A stretch of 64,000 bases of DNA, taken from contig MTMO01000002.1 of the NCBI GenBank assembly GCA_002011235.1, positions 124,001 to 188,000 on the forward strand, in the 5' to 3' direction. The position numbers were made by a program, and so were the translations under genes. Numbering within the stretch: position 1 is the first letter of the stretch; each line of letters opens with the position of its first letter. The notes beneath the pieces are model-generated. The model was not told the origin of the DNA and ran no database searches. It saw only the letters and a program-made list of their open reading frames with translations. Source of the stretch: Archaeoglobus sp. JdFR-27. GTDB taxonomy: Archaea; Halobacteriota; Archaeoglobi; Archaeoglobales; Archaeoglobaceae. Positions 24,977 to 34,234 of this stretch are shown here, in pieces.

Positions 24977-27115
24977 TCACCCCCTACCATCCTCTTCCAG
25001 CCAGAAAATTCTGTGGTTGTCAAGTTTCGCTTTCCAACCTGGCGGAACAACAAAGGTTGTACTTGGTGCTTCAACAACAGATGGGCCTCTGACGACATTT
25101 CCAGGCATCAGATAATCCATTTCGAAAATCTCTGCCTCATGCCATTTTCCTCCATAGAAGATCTCTCTTTCCTTCTTATACGCTTTTTCATCTGGCGTAT
25201 CTTCGCTCTCTGGAATATCTGGTAGCTTTGGTTTTGGAGTGGGTAGACTGCATGAGAGTATGATTCTGCTTATCATGTAGCCTGCTTCTGGACTTTTCGA
25301 GCCTCTTGCATATATCTTCTCAAACATGTCATCGTAGGTTTGCTTTATATCCTCGATATGGTCCTCCCTTATTGGAAATCTAACCACAGGTACTTCCAAG
25401 TCGTCAAGCATTCCAAAGTACATCATTCTCAGACTTGGCTTGTAAAATACCGACTCAGGATCTATGCCCTCAGCTTTCAATTCTTCTTCCATCAGCTTCT
25501 TCAGCTCTCCCCATCCGTGGTTGAGCATTTCGGTGACTATAACATCCATACTTCCATCTGGAGTGAGCAGTAATTCGGTTGAGAGATCGTGTCTTACTCC
25601 ATAATCTGCAGTAGAAGCTCCAAAGGCAGAGAATGCTGCAGCCCAGGTGGGAACGAGGATTCCCTGGAAGTTTAACCCTTTCGTGTATCCAGCTGTTAAT
25701 AGTGGTCCTCCACCTCCATAACTGACAAGGTGGTAATTTTCAGGAGCGTGCCCGGTTCCGACTATCATTGCGTTTAGATACATCCTCATGTCAAGGTTTA
25801 TAAGCTCCAAACATCCCTCTGCTGCTTCTTCAACATCAACCCTGAGAGGAGAGGAGACCTGATCAATGAACATTTCCTCTGCTCTCTTCCTATTTAATTT
25901 AACCTCTCCACCCAGAAAGTAGTCAGGATTCAGGTGTCCCAATATTACGAGTGCATCATTGATTGTCACCGTGTTTACTCCTCCTTCTACCCAAGAGACT
26001 CCAACCCTGAAAGATGCACTGTCAGGCCCTATTCGAACCCTTTTTGTAACGGGATCAAGTCTGATGTAGCTTCCGGTACCGGCACCAATTGAGTCGACTG
26101 AAATCATCGGGAAGTTCACAAGGAACCTATTTATGGTTGACTCAGTTTTGAGAGAGTACTGGCCTGCCGAAATTAATCCCACATCGAAGCTTGTACCTCC
26201 TACATCCGTACCAACTATGTAATTAAAGCCATATATGTCTCCAAGGTACTTGCATCCGAGAATACCGCCTGTCGGGCCAGATGTTACGGTTGTGATAAGT
26301 TTTTCGTGGGAAGGTGAAACAGTCGTACCATATGAAGTTAGAATCCGGATGGGAGCCTTCATGCCTAGCTCTTTCAAGTGCCTCTTGATGAGTTCAAACT
26401 GCTCCCTTGAAGGTTCAGCCCCATAAATTTGAAGGACCGTGGTATTCAGCCTTCCAAGCTCACCGATCACCGGGTTGATTCTGTGTGATAGGAAGATGGG
26501 AATTTCCACCCCTTCTTCTTTCATCACCCTCTTCGCGATCTCTTCAACCTGGACTTCATGTTCAGGGTTTGCGAACGAGTAAAGCAGGCAAACGGCAATA
26601 GCTTTAACGCCCTTCTTAATGAGGTACCTTACCGCTTCTTCCGCTTCTTTCTCATACAATGGAATCATTTCGAAACCCGATGTAAGGACCCTCTCCCTCA
26701 CCCCTCTGACGTAGGATCTCCCGATTATAGGGGTAGGATAGTAGTGTGAAACTGCATGGAGTCTCTCAGAATAGGGAAGCTCTACCCAGCTCTGTTTTCC
26801 TCTTCCAAACCTTATTGTGTCTTCAAAGCCAGCTGTTGTAATCAATCCGATCGGATGAAGACCTTTTCTTTCTACAATACGGTTGATCATGATTGTTCCG
26901 GTATAAACAAAGGCTTTTAGACCTTCAAGAACATCTCCTATCTCAGCTTCAACCCTTGATGATTTTAAAGCATCAGTTAAAGAGTTCAGAATTCCTGAGT
27001 ACTCCTTATCAGGAGTGGTTTGAGCTTTGCCGATTATGAAGTTACCTTCACCATCAACAAGAAACGTATCAGTCATTGTGCCTCCTGTATCTATGGCAAG
27101 TATCTCGTACCTCAT
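24977..27115 (-). CDS. acxA: Acetone carboxylase beta subunit (HyuA-like)
   Basis: The 712-residue HyuA-superfamily protein has the ASKHA phosphate loop LAIDTGGTMTDTFLVDG at the N-terminus, GTDVGGTSFDVGLI near residue 300, and YGGGGPLLTAGYTKGL near residue 470. It is the nucleotide-using chain that activates acetone and bicarbonate. Length agrees with AcxA (about 717). Its ATG overlaps the stop of the upstream alpha gene by 4 bp, so the chains are translationally coupled. Confidence 0.9.
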   Translation of the reverse strand: MRYEILAIDTGGTMTDTFLVDGEGNFIIGKAQTTPDKEYSGILNSLTDALKSSRVEAEIGDVLEGLKAFVYTGTIMINRIVERKGLHPIGLITTAGFEDTIRFGRGKQSWVELPYSERLHAVSHYYPTPIIGRSYVRGVRERVLTSGFEMIPLYEKEAEEAVRYLIKKGVKAIAVCLLYSFANPEHEVQVEEIAKRVMKEEGVEIPIFLSHRINPVIGELGRLNTTVLQIYGAEPSREQFELIKRHLKELGMKAPIRILTSYGTTVSPSHEKLITTVTSGPTGGILGCKYLGDIYGFNYIVGTDVGGTSFDVGLISAGQYSLKTESTINRFLVNFPMISVDSIGAGTGSYIRLDPVTKRVRIGPDSASFRVGVSWVEGGVNTVTINDALVILGHLNPDYFLGGEVKLNRKRAEEMFIDQVSSPLRVDVEEAAEGCLELINLDMRMYLNAMIVGTGHAPENYHLVSYGGGGPLLTAGYTKGLNFQGILVPTWAAAFSAFGASTADYGVRHDLSTELLLTPDGSMDVIVTEMLNHGWGELKKLMEEELKAEGIDPESVFYKPSLRMMYFGMLDDLEVPVVRFPIREDHIEDIKQTYDDMFEKIYARGSKSPEAGYMISRIILSCSLPTPKPKLPDIPESEDTPDEKAYKKEREIFYGGKWHEAEIFEMDYLMPGNVVRGPSVVEAPSTTFVVPPGWKAKLDNHRIFWLEEDGRG

Positions 27116-29310
27116 AGCATCACCTCATCGAGAAGCCAGAATTGTTTGAACTCTTCACCCCATGTTTTAGAAAGTGCTATACTCTCTCTGAACATCCTTT
27201 TAACAGGCTCAATTAACCTTCCTTCAGTTATTCTTGAACGTTCTCTCTTCCAGAACTCTTCAAAATCGATTGATCTTCTTTTTCTCTTTTCCCTTATTTC
27301 TTTCCTCAGCTTTTCGGACTTCTCTTTGTTGACCACCCATCTATCGCCTTGCTTTTCAACCACAACTCCATAGACCTTTTCGAGCACGTCAGGGGTGTAA
27401 ATTCCTTCATTTGCATCTTTTTCACAGAGTTCATAGCTTCTCTCAATGGGATCTCCGAAGCCTGGCCCCCCACTAATCGTGTAATGGAAGATATCTCCTT
27501 CAGAGAAAACCCTCGGATAAGTTGTTGCATAGGGAAGCCGAGTTACCTCCCCTTCAACAAGGGATTCCGCCTCCGATTCCTTCGGATCTCCATCTCCCAG
27601 AGGATAGGGCTTCTTTTCAGCAACTCTGACCTCAAAATCGGTGTTCTTTATGAAAAACCTGTAGCCAGTTGCTTGTGGGTATCCTCCATACAGCCCTGAA
27701 CCAAAGAAAGAGTAGCCCTCTCTAAGACTGAACAACTGTCCACCTTTAGTTCCATAGAGCACTCTTAGAATCTCCCATCCCGTTCCACCCCTATACTTCC
27801 CGAATCCAGCTGAATTGGGAAGAAGTCTTCTCCCAAGAAACCTGAAACCCCTCTCTATCTGCTCCCAATCCTCCGCATCTCCCATATCACCTTCAGGATT
27901 CCACATCGCATATCCATGATCGAGTCCATCTTTAACCGCTGAAGCTCCTAAACCTGTGCAGCTGATCTCAAAAGTTGCAACGGGCCAGTAAAAGTCTTCT
28001 GGTTCACCAAAAACCTTTCCACTTAGCAAGCCTCCTCCCTGAACCGGATCTCCTGTCATACCATATCCTGAGACCACTTCCTCCCAGAAACCCCTTGCAA
28101 GAAAACCCCTTGAAAGGCACCTCTGCATCCCTGTGAAAGAGGGTATGAGGTAGTACCAAGGACATTGATAAGAGAACTGGGGATTCTGGGGATTACACCA
28201 GGTATTTGGCGGGAATTCATACTCAACAGCATAGTAAGAACCATCGTTCACGATCGCGTTATGGACGAGAAGTTGAGTTAGTTGAACCCAAAGTCCTCCT
28301 TGCATCGGGGTCTCTCCGCAATTCCAGGGAAATGGTACCGGAGCTGATGCTCCATCCATTCCAAGCTTTAGCTTGCCTTCAGGAGTTATCTGGATTTCCA
28401 CTGGAAGATGTGCCAAGTGGTCGATTCTTGCGATGGGCTGCCAAGCTTCCTGAGAAAATGGTGTATCACTAAACGAGACAGCCCTGTATCTTCCTGGAAT
28501 TAAGCGCTCTTTAACCCTTAAAAGAAGGTCTCTCCTCCCCTGCTCAATCACCTCCCTTATAAATTTCCAGTAGAACTCAATTCCCTCTTCTTCAATAAAT
28601 CTCAGGAGAAATCTTTTTATCATATATAGTCCTGCTATCCGGCATTTCTCGTCTAAATCAAAGTAAAGCGGAGCTCTTGTTCCTCTCTGTGATCTTATTC
28701 TCCAGTGAGTAAATGGGATGTCGTTTTCCCCTGTTTTTTCGGCAGTCACATAAAAACCATCCTCGAATCTGGAAGTCGAGGCTGTTATATCGTGTCCAGG
28801 CACGACACCTCCGATATCCACTTCGTGGGTGACCCCTCCTGCCCAAGCGACGAGTTCTCCGTTATAGAAGATTGGAACTAAAGTATGAACATCTGTAGTG
28901 TGGACATTGCCTATCGAAGGATCATTGCAGGTAAATATATCTCCATCCTTGATTCCGGGATTTTCTTCGTAACCGTTGCGTATCATGAATTTGATGTCAT
29001 CACTCATTGTATGGACGTGCACGAGTATGCCCGTTGAATGGGCTATTGCATCTCCTTCAGGTGTATAAAGCACGAATGCAAGCTCACCAATGCTTCGTAC
29101 GATTGGAGAAGAAGAGATGTGAACCGCTATCTCTCTCGCTGTGACAAGCGCCCCTCTTATCTTTGCGTATGCCTGCATCCATCTGAAGGGGTCTTCTTTT
29201 TTCAATTCGAGTTCTCCAGTAAGTCCATAGTATGCTCCAGTCTCCCTATACAGTTTTTCACACAAATCGAGTTTTTCTTTAAGACCCATTTTCTCCAAAA
29301 TCTCAGGCAT
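27112..29310 (-). CDS. acxB: Acetone carboxylase alpha subunit (HyuB-like)
   Basis: A 732-residue HyuB-superfamily protein, slightly shorter than bacterial AcxB (about 776). Seen are YAKIRGALVTAREIAVHIS, VHVHTMSDDIKF, IFTCNDPSIGNVHTTDVHTLVP with metal-type histidines and acids, WAGGVTHEVDIGG, and the C-terminal SGGPGFGDPIERSYE, where such chains usually end in GGGGYGDP. It forms the catalytic metal-bearing chain. It is first in the operon, followed by acxA and acxC. The ATG at 29310 is preceded by AT-rich promoter DNA with repeated sites. Confidence 0.9.
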   Translation of the reverse strand: MPEILEKMGLKEKLDLCEKLYRETGAYYGLTGELELKKEDPFRWMQAYAKIRGALVTAREIAVHISSSPIVRSIGELAFVLYTPEGDAIAHSTGILVHVHTMSDDIKFMIRNGYEENPGIKDGDIFTCNDPSIGNVHTTDVHTLVPIFYNGELVAWAGGVTHEVDIGGVVPGHDITASTSRFEDGFYVTAEKTGENDIPFTHWRIRSQRGTRAPLYFDLDEKCRIAGLYMIKRFLLRFIEEEGIEFYWKFIREVIEQGRRDLLLRVKERLIPGRYRAVSFSDTPFSQEAWQPIARIDHLAHLPVEIQITPEGKLKLGMDGASAPVPFPWNCGETPMQGGLWVQLTQLLVHNAIVNDGSYYAVEYEFPPNTWCNPQNPQFSYQCPWYYLIPSFTGMQRCLSRGFLARGFWEEVVSGYGMTGDPVQGGGLLSGKVFGEPEDFYWPVATFEISCTGLGASAVKDGLDHGYAMWNPEGDMGDAEDWEQIERGFRFLGRRLLPNSAGFGKYRGGTGWEILRVLYGTKGGQLFSLREGYSFFGSGLYGGYPQATGYRFFIKNTDFEVRVAEKKPYPLGDGDPKESEAESLVEGEVTRLPYATTYPRVFSEGDIFHYTISGGPGFGDPIERSYELCEKDANEGIYTPDVLEKVYGVVVEKQGDRWVVNKEKSEKLRKEIREKRKRRSIDFEEFWKRERSRITEGRLIEPVKRMFRESIALSKTWGEEFKQFWLLDEVML

Positions 29311-29333
29311 AAAAACACCTGTAATAATTAATC

Positions 29334-29392
29334 ATGAGCAAATATTTATCGGTTGTGAGGATTAATGCTTATAAATTTTATGAGCAAATATT
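29334..29392 (-). promoter_or_regulatory. Direct repeats at the acetone carboxylase promoter
   Basis: The 13-base sequence ATGAGCAAATATT occurs at 29334-29346 and again at 29380-29392, 46 bp apart, with further TGAGCA fragments at 29401-29415. Read on the minus strand, a TATA-like AAATTTATAAG lies at about 29367-29377 between the copies, so one copy is upstream of the TATA box and the other near the predicted start. They are good candidates for regulator sites controlling acetone use. Confidence 0.5.
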
Positions 29393-29939
29393 AAAAATCG
29401 TGAGCATACATGAGTGCATCTCTATCTCTAAAGTTATGAGTAGGATGAATAGAACTTAAACAAAGATAAGAGCATAACTAAGAGGCGACGCATACTGAAA
29501 TAATGATCAATAACAATAGGATTTTTCAAATTTCATTCGATAATCCTTCAACTCAGAACTCATCAACTTTGGAAAGCAAATTACAAGAATACTGCAAGTA
29601 CTTTAAATTTACTCTACCGGATGATGTCTTCCAGTTTTATGTGCTGATTAATGAACTATAACAGCTTCTTGGAAGACTCGGTTAAAGACAGGATTACTTT
29701 TTCTTTTTCTTGGAGTTTGTTGAAAGTTAAGTTTTCACTATACGGAAGATGGATTTGCCACTCTACTACGTTGCACTTTGGATAGATCAGCGTGGGGAGA
29801 TCCTCAAATATCTGGAAAGGATAGACCTAAAATCTCATGTGTTTTGATTCATGTAAACACAATATCAGCATATCTAACCTTCCACCTAGGTATCGAATAA
29901 TCTTGATAAATATGGAGGTGCTTTCAGAGACAATAATGA
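29393..29939. other. Non-coding or decayed stretch upstream of the carboxylase operon
   Basis: No sustained coding frame is present. A short open frame of about 53 codons begins at ATG 29503 (MINNNRIFQISFDNPSTQNS), with no recognisable family. The stretch is likely a mixture of promoter DNA and eroded genes, continuous with the receiver-domain remnant that follows. Confidence 0.4.
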
Positions 29940-30162
29940 GGTTAAATAAAGGTTACCAAGAGAACTCTAAAAATCGACCCTGAAGCAAAAATAGTTGGAA
30001 TCACAGCCTATAGAAGGAGATGGAGGAATGACCTACTTGGAGAGGGCAGGAGCACTTGAACTGATAGATAAGCCGTTCAAGAGGAAAGAGCTGATTGAGA
30101 CTGTAGAACGTCATCTTATTGTTGGGAAAGATGATTTTTTAATTTGTAAATCTTTTTGAAAA
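29940..30162 (+). pseudogene. Remnant of a response-regulator receiver domain
   Basis: Two neighbouring frames carry pieces of the C-terminal half of a CheY-like domain: LKIDPEAKIVGITAY and then AGALELIDKPFKRKELIETV, with the conserved KPF lysine-proline turn and the last helix. They are separated by a frameshift near 30025-30050, and no start or phosphoacceptor aspartate is found upstream. The element is a dead fragment of a two-component or phosphorelay protein. Confidence 0.6.
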
Positions 30163-30291
30163 TTTTACCATTTCAATCTGTTAAGTATAAAAAACATGAG
30201 ACTTTGGTGAAGAAGGGCAGAAGGGTAAAAGTACTATAAAAAGAAAAGATGGAAGATAAGGTATATTAAAGATTATTACGATTATTTTTCT

Positions 30292-31569
30292 ATGACGTTC
30301 GTTGGGAGAAAGGAGAAGCAAGAGATAATCGAATTGTTTGGAGAGAGAGTTTCTCCTGCAAAAGCCAGATTTTTCACCGCTGTGGGCATCGACTTAATTC
30401 CCGGAAAGCGAGAAGGTGTGTGGTACTGGGATATGAATGGAAAGAAGCTAATGGACTGCCACTGCAATGGTGGAGTGTTCAATCTCGGTCACAGACATCC
30501 AGAGATAATTGAAACACTCAAAAGCGCAGTTGAAGAGTTGGACATAGGCAACCATCATCTGATAAGCGAACATCGTGCATCGCTTGCAGAGAAACTTGCA
30601 GAAGTTATGCCTAAAGACATAAACAGGACTGTGTTTGGAGTTGGAGGAGGAGAGGCTATTGATTTTGCAATAAAACTCGCAAGGGGACACACTGGGAGAA
30701 AGAAGATAATCTATGCCAAAGGTGCTTACCATGGCCATACTGGCTTTGCTCTGGCAGCTGGAGATGAGAAATACAGAAAGCCATTCGAACCTCTCGCTCC
30801 TGGATTTGTCGAAGTTCCATTCGGTGATGCGGATGCTGTTGAAAAGGCAATTGACGATAATACAGCAGCAGTTCTTTTTGAAACAATTCCAGCTACACTT
30901 GGTATGCCTCTGCCTCCTGAAGATTTCTACAAGAGAGTGAGGGAGATATGCGATGAAAAAGGTGTGCTTATGATAATGGACGAAGTCCAGACTGGACTTG
31001 GAAGAACAGGAAGAATGTGGGGTGTAGAACACTACGACGTTGTTCCTGATGTTATTGTAAGTGCCAAAGGGCTTTCCGGTGGTGTTTATCCGATATCCGC
31101 AACCTGCTTCAAGGAAGGTTTAGACGATTTCATGGCTGAAAACCCTTTTATCCATGTTTCAACTTTTGGCGGATCAGAATTAGGATGTGTGGTGGCTGAA
31201 AAGGTACTTGAGATCACCTCAAGAAGCTCTTTTTTGGAGAATGTCGTGAAAATGGCCTCTCTGCTCTCAAGCAACCTCAAGTCACTGATGGATGAGTTCA
31301 GCTTCGTAGAGGAGATAAGACAGAAAGGGCTGTTCATCGGGATAAAAATGGTTGAGGAGGGATACGGACCACTCCTATCTCTCTCATGCTACCACAGCGG
31401 GATCTTGGCTGTCTATGCAAACAACGATACCTCTGTCATGCAGTTACTTCCCCCACTAATCGTGAGCGAGGAACATGTTAATTACATCATTGATAATCTA
31501 AGAGCTGCTCTTACCATAGCGTCTCAACGAACCGACATGCTCGAAGTGATAAAAGCGGTTATATCATAA
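30292..31569 (+). CDS. Class III PLP-dependent aminotransferase
   Basis: A 425-residue fold-type I aminotransferase of the acetylornithine/4-aminobutyrate group. Seen are GVWYWDMNGKKLMDCHCNGG, FNLGHRHPEI, GGGEAIDFAIKLAR for phosphate binding, YAKGAYHGHTG, the IMDEVQTGLGRTGRMWG aspartate region and SAKGLSGGVYP with the PLP lysine. The substrate is unknown: it lacks the argD context and is followed 29 bp later by a kinase-like gene. That pair probably acts in one pathway. Confidence 0.92.
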   Translation: MTFVGRKEKQEIIELFGERVSPAKARFFTAVGIDLIPGKREGVWYWDMNGKKLMDCHCNGGVFNLGHRHPEIIETLKSAVEELDIGNHHLISEHRASLAEKLAEVMPKDINRTVFGVGGGEAIDFAIKLARGHTGRKKIIYAKGAYHGHTGFALAAGDEKYRKPFEPLAPGFVEVPFGDADAVEKAIDDNTAAVLFETIPATLGMPLPPEDFYKRVREICDEKGVLMIMDEVQTGLGRTGRMWGVEHYDVVPDVIVSAKGLSGGVYPISATCFKEGLDDFMAENPFIHVSTFGGSELGCVVAEKVLEITSRSSFLENVVKMASLLSSNLKSLMDEFSFVEEIRQKGLFIGIKMVEEGYGPLLSLSCYHSGILAVYANNDTSVMQLLPPLIVSEEHVNYIIDNLRAALTIASQRTDMLEVIKAVIS

Positions 31570-31598
31570 AAGATGTATCATCATGAGTCGGTGATACC

Positions 31599-32540
31599 TT
31601 GAAAGTCGATAAAGATTTGCTCAGAGAGTTTGAAGAGAACCTAAACCCAGCAAAACCAGAGAAATCCAAAATACCGATAAAGGTACTGGGATACGGAGAG
31701 ATAAGCACCGTGTTCGAAATTCTGCTTGATGAATACAGCGACGTTGCGTTCAAGAGAATACCAATGTTCCGTTCAGTTGAACAGGTTGAAAGATACATTC
31801 AGACATATTACGAGTACATAGACTTTCTCAGCTCTGCCGGGATAAGGATTCCCGGGAGAGGAGCAGAATATATAGTTACAAAGGACGGAAGGATCGTATT
31901 GTTTCTCATACAGGAAAAGCTGGATCCTTCACTCGTATGTAACAAGGTAATCCAGAGGATGAAAGAGAATGAGGCTGTTGAACTTTTTGACAGAGTTCTG
32001 AATGAAATGAAGAAAGTATGGGATTTCAATGCCAAAAAAGTGAGCGAAAGTCTGGAAATCGGACTAGATGGACAGATCTCGAACTGGGCTTTAAGTTCAG
32101 AAGATACATCCTCAGATCTTCTCTACTTCGATACGAGCACACCAATGATAAGAAAAAACGGGATTGACCAGCTTGAAACAGACATATTTCTCAGAGCTTG
32201 CCCACCTGGAGTACGGATACTCCTCAAAAAGTTCTTCCTTCAAGATATTCTCGACAGATACTACGATTTTCGCAAGGTGGTTGTTGACCTCATCGCCAAC
32301 CTCTTTAAAGAAAAGAGGGCTGATTTTATCCCTTCATACATAGATTTTACCAACAGATTTTTTGATGAAATTGGATACAGAATTGAGCCAATAACCTACA
32401 AGGAGGTGGAAAAGTACTACAAGGAAGATGCCTTCATCTGGAGTTTGTATCTCAATTTACGCAAAATCCATAGGTTCATCGTTACTAAAATTCTTCTGAA
32501 AAGGTATGAGTTCATTCTTCCCGGAAAGATCAAGAGGTAA
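31599..32540 (+). CDS. Kinase-like protein of unknown function, paired with the aminotransferase
   Basis: A 313-residue protein starting from TTG at 31599 behind GGTGAT. It is not a standard kinase but shows a protein-kinase/aminoglycoside-phosphotransferase-like order: LGYGEISTVFEI resembles a glycine loop, VAFKRIP supplies a lysine, LFLIQEKLDPSLV a hinge, ISNWAL a catalytic-loop-like element, and LLYFDTSTPMIRK a DFG-like metal site. It may belong to the DUF6206 family, but I cannot confirm this. Phosphorylation of a small amino compound made or used by the aminotransferase is an inference. Confidence 0.7.
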   Translation: MKVDKDLLREFEENLNPAKPEKSKIPIKVLGYGEISTVFEILLDEYSDVAFKRIPMFRSVEQVERYIQTYYEYIDFLSSAGIRIPGRGAEYIVTKDGRIVLFLIQEKLDPSLVCNKVIQRMKENEAVELFDRVLNEMKKVWDFNAKKVSESLEIGLDGQISNWALSSEDTSSDLLYFDTSTPMIRKNGIDQLETDIFLRACPPGVRILLKKFFLQDILDRYYDFRKVVVDLIANLFKEKRADFIPSYIDFTNRFFDEIGYRIEPITYKEVEKYYKEDAFIWSLYLNLRKIHRFIVTKILLKRYEFILPGKIKR

Positions 32541-32732
32541 TACCGAGAGATATTGAGACAATATTTAAATTTTGGAACACAGCAATCCAGTGTGAAGCAA
32601 GGTTAATGAAACCCAAGATCCGCTATAGAATATCAAAGAAGAAAAAGATTAGATGTTTAGCTTCGATTTTCAGTCGTGTATCAGTGCTTTTAGTGTTATT
32701 GCTTTAATTTTTTTGATTGATTCACGAAAAAA

Positions 32733-32804
32733 CGGACCCGCCGGGAGTTGAACCCGGGTCTGAGGCTCCGAAGGCCTCCAGGATATCCGCTACCCTACGG
32801 GCCC
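32733..32804 (-). tRNA. tRNA-Arg (anticodon TCG)
   Basis: The minus strand folds into a full cloverleaf without an intron: acceptor GGGCCCG with CGGGTCC plus discriminator G, D arm with GGTAGC...GGAT, anticodon stem GAGGC/GCCTC around loop CTTCGGA, and T arm CCGGG-TTCAACT-CCCGG. The anticodon TCG reads arginine CGN codons. It stands alone between plus- and minus-strand genes. Confidence 0.95.
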
Positions 32805-32961
32805 ACAGGTATTTAGTGTCTCCCACTATTTTTAGTTTGTTTGGTTCCCATCTACTTTTTCTATTTTTCTAGTTAAATTATCTAGACTTTTTGGTAGTTT
32901 CGAACTCTGGCAATATTAGAGGTAAAAATTCGATTTTCTACCTACATACTCACATATTCAC

Positions 32962-32985
32962 TTACGTATACTTTTAAACCTAAAC
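32962..32985. repeat. 24-bp sequence shared with 61716-61741
   Basis: The sequence from TTACGTATACTTTT to AACCTAAAC recurs at 61716-61741 with a two-base insertion and one mismatch. Both copies lie upstream of minus-strand genes (tRNA-Arg here, the PLP decarboxylase there) and contain a TATA-like TTTAAAAGTAT when read on the minus strand. It may be a shared promoter form or a remnant of a dispersed repeat. Confidence 0.45.
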
Positions 32986-33082
32986 GAGACGCTAAATATT
33001 TCATATTATTTACCATAGTTACAAAATTTGTGGAAATAAGAAACAAACCGCAAAAAACAGTAAAATATTGGAGAAAGAATAA

Positions 33083-33403
33083 TTAAGGCTCAGTTTTCTC
33101 CGTTTTTGGAAGAGCTTTGTTGATCTCCTCCAGAAGTTTTTCATCATCCATTCCTTCAGGCTCAATTCCAAGGTCTTTAGCTATCTTTTCTAGCTTAGCC
33201 CTTTTTTCGGATTGGGAGTACTTTCCTTCAGCAAGATCTTTTTCAAACCTTCTGAGCTCAATTTCAGCCTCTCTCTGAGCTTTTTTAAATTCACCCATAC
33301 TCTTTCCTAAACTTCTCGCAAGTTCAGGAAGTTTGCTTGCCCCGAAAAGTAAAAAGGCGATTATCAGTATGGCGAGAATTTCATTCGGGCCTATCGTGAA
33401 CAT
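33083..33403 (-). CDS. tatA: Sec-independent translocase component TatA
   Basis: The 106-residue protein has one N-terminal membrane helix, NEILAILIIAFLLFGASKLPE, with the FGxxKLPE hinge, then the amphipathic RSLGKSMGEFKKA and a charged cytoplasmic tail. TatA oligomers form the conduit for folded proteins in the Tat pathway. It follows a TatA/TatB-like gene 122 bp upstream on the same strand. No TatC gene is in the window. Confidence 0.92.
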   Translation of the reverse strand: MFTIGPNEILAILIIAFLLFGASKLPELARSLGKSMGEFKKAQREAEIELRRFEKDLAEGKYSQSEKRAKLEKIAKDLGIEPEGMDDEKLLEEINKALPKTEKTEP

Positions 33404-33525
33404 TCAAACACCTCCAACCTATTAAATTTGCTCCCTCCAATTTTTTAAATCTTCCGGTGATTTAGTTCCAAGTTCAGCTTATTTACAGCTTATCTACTAC
33501 ATCTAGCACCCTAATTCTTCTTTTT

Positions 33526-33843
33526 TTAGTCTTTCTCTATTTTGTCCCCCATCTTCTCATCAGAATCCAAAAGAAGTTTTTTGACATTTTCCTCCCATCC
33601 CTTACCTTCCGACTCGAGTTCTGCTTTAACAATCTCATCAATTCTTTTTTGGGACAATTTATCCAAGACATCCTTATCGGGAAGTTTATAGCCATAGAGT
33701 ACTTCAAGCTCGAATCTTTTTTTTGCTTTTTTGTATTCGTAATATACTTTCCCCAAGGTTCTGAAAACTTCCGGTAACCTCTCTGGTCCTAGAAGAACAA
33801 TTGCCAGAATGATTACAATTCCAAGCTCACCCCAGCCGAACAT
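33526..33843 (-). CDS. TatA/TatB-like Tat translocase subunit
   Basis: The 105-residue protein starts MFGWGELGIVIILAIVLLGP, a TatA-type N-terminal helix with GPERLPE in place of FGxxKLP, then an amphipathic VFRTLGKVYYEYKKAK helix. The Pro after the helix is a TatB-like feature. It is probably the second small Tat subunit of a two-TatA system. It starts 4 bp after the stop of the YbjQ-like gene, implying one transcript. Confidence 0.85.
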   Translation of the reverse strand: MFGWGELGIVIILAIVLLGPERLPEVFRTLGKVYYEYKKAKKRFELEVLYGYKLPDKDVLDKLSQKRIDEIVKAELESEGKGWEENVKKLLLDSDEKMGDKIEKD

Positions 33844-33847
33844 TTTC

Positions 33848-34162
33848 TCACTTAAGCTTTACTGCGGTACCATAAGCAAGGAGTTCTGCAGCCCCAGCCA
33901 TTGTTTGTGAGGTGGTGAATCTCACACCTACTACAGCATCAGCTCCGAGCTTTTCAGCATCCTTTATCATCCTGTTTAAAGCCTCCTTTCTAGCATCTGA
34001 GAGCATATCTGTGTATTCCTGAAGTTCTCCACCAACTATATTTTTCAATCCAGCAAGAATGTCCTTGCCAATGTGCTTGGCTCTAACAGTGTTGCCAGTA
34101 ACGATTCCTAAAATCTCCTCAATCTTCCTATCAGGAACTTCGAAGGTAGTTGATACTATCAA
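33848..34162 (-). CDS. YbjQ/UPF0145 family protein
   Basis: The 104-residue protein has the YbjQ pattern: VRAKHIGKDILAGLKNIVGGELQEYTDML and DAVVGVRFTTSQTM. Members form pentamers of unknown function; the heavy-metal-binding label attached to the family is weakly supported. It precedes the Tat genes in an apparent operon. Confidence 0.88.
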   Translation of the reverse strand: MIVSTTFEVPDRKIEEILGIVTGNTVRAKHIGKDILAGLKNIVGGELQEYTDMLSDARKEALNRMIKDAEKLGADAVVGVRFTTSQTMAGAAELLAYGTAVKLK

Positions 34163-34234
34163 TTTCGATCACCCTATTTAGATTGACTAAGGGATTTAAT
34201 TAGTTTTTCTCATGGCTTTAGTTTCAGCTCTTTT

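Noticed and set aside
24977-29310. Hydantoinase or 5-oxoprolinase operon
   Set aside because: The third gene is a clear acetone carboxylase gamma subunit, which those systems lack.
29503-29664. 53-codon frame starting MINNNRIF
   Set aside because: Low-complexity start, no clear ribosome site and no family; listed only inside the decayed stretch.
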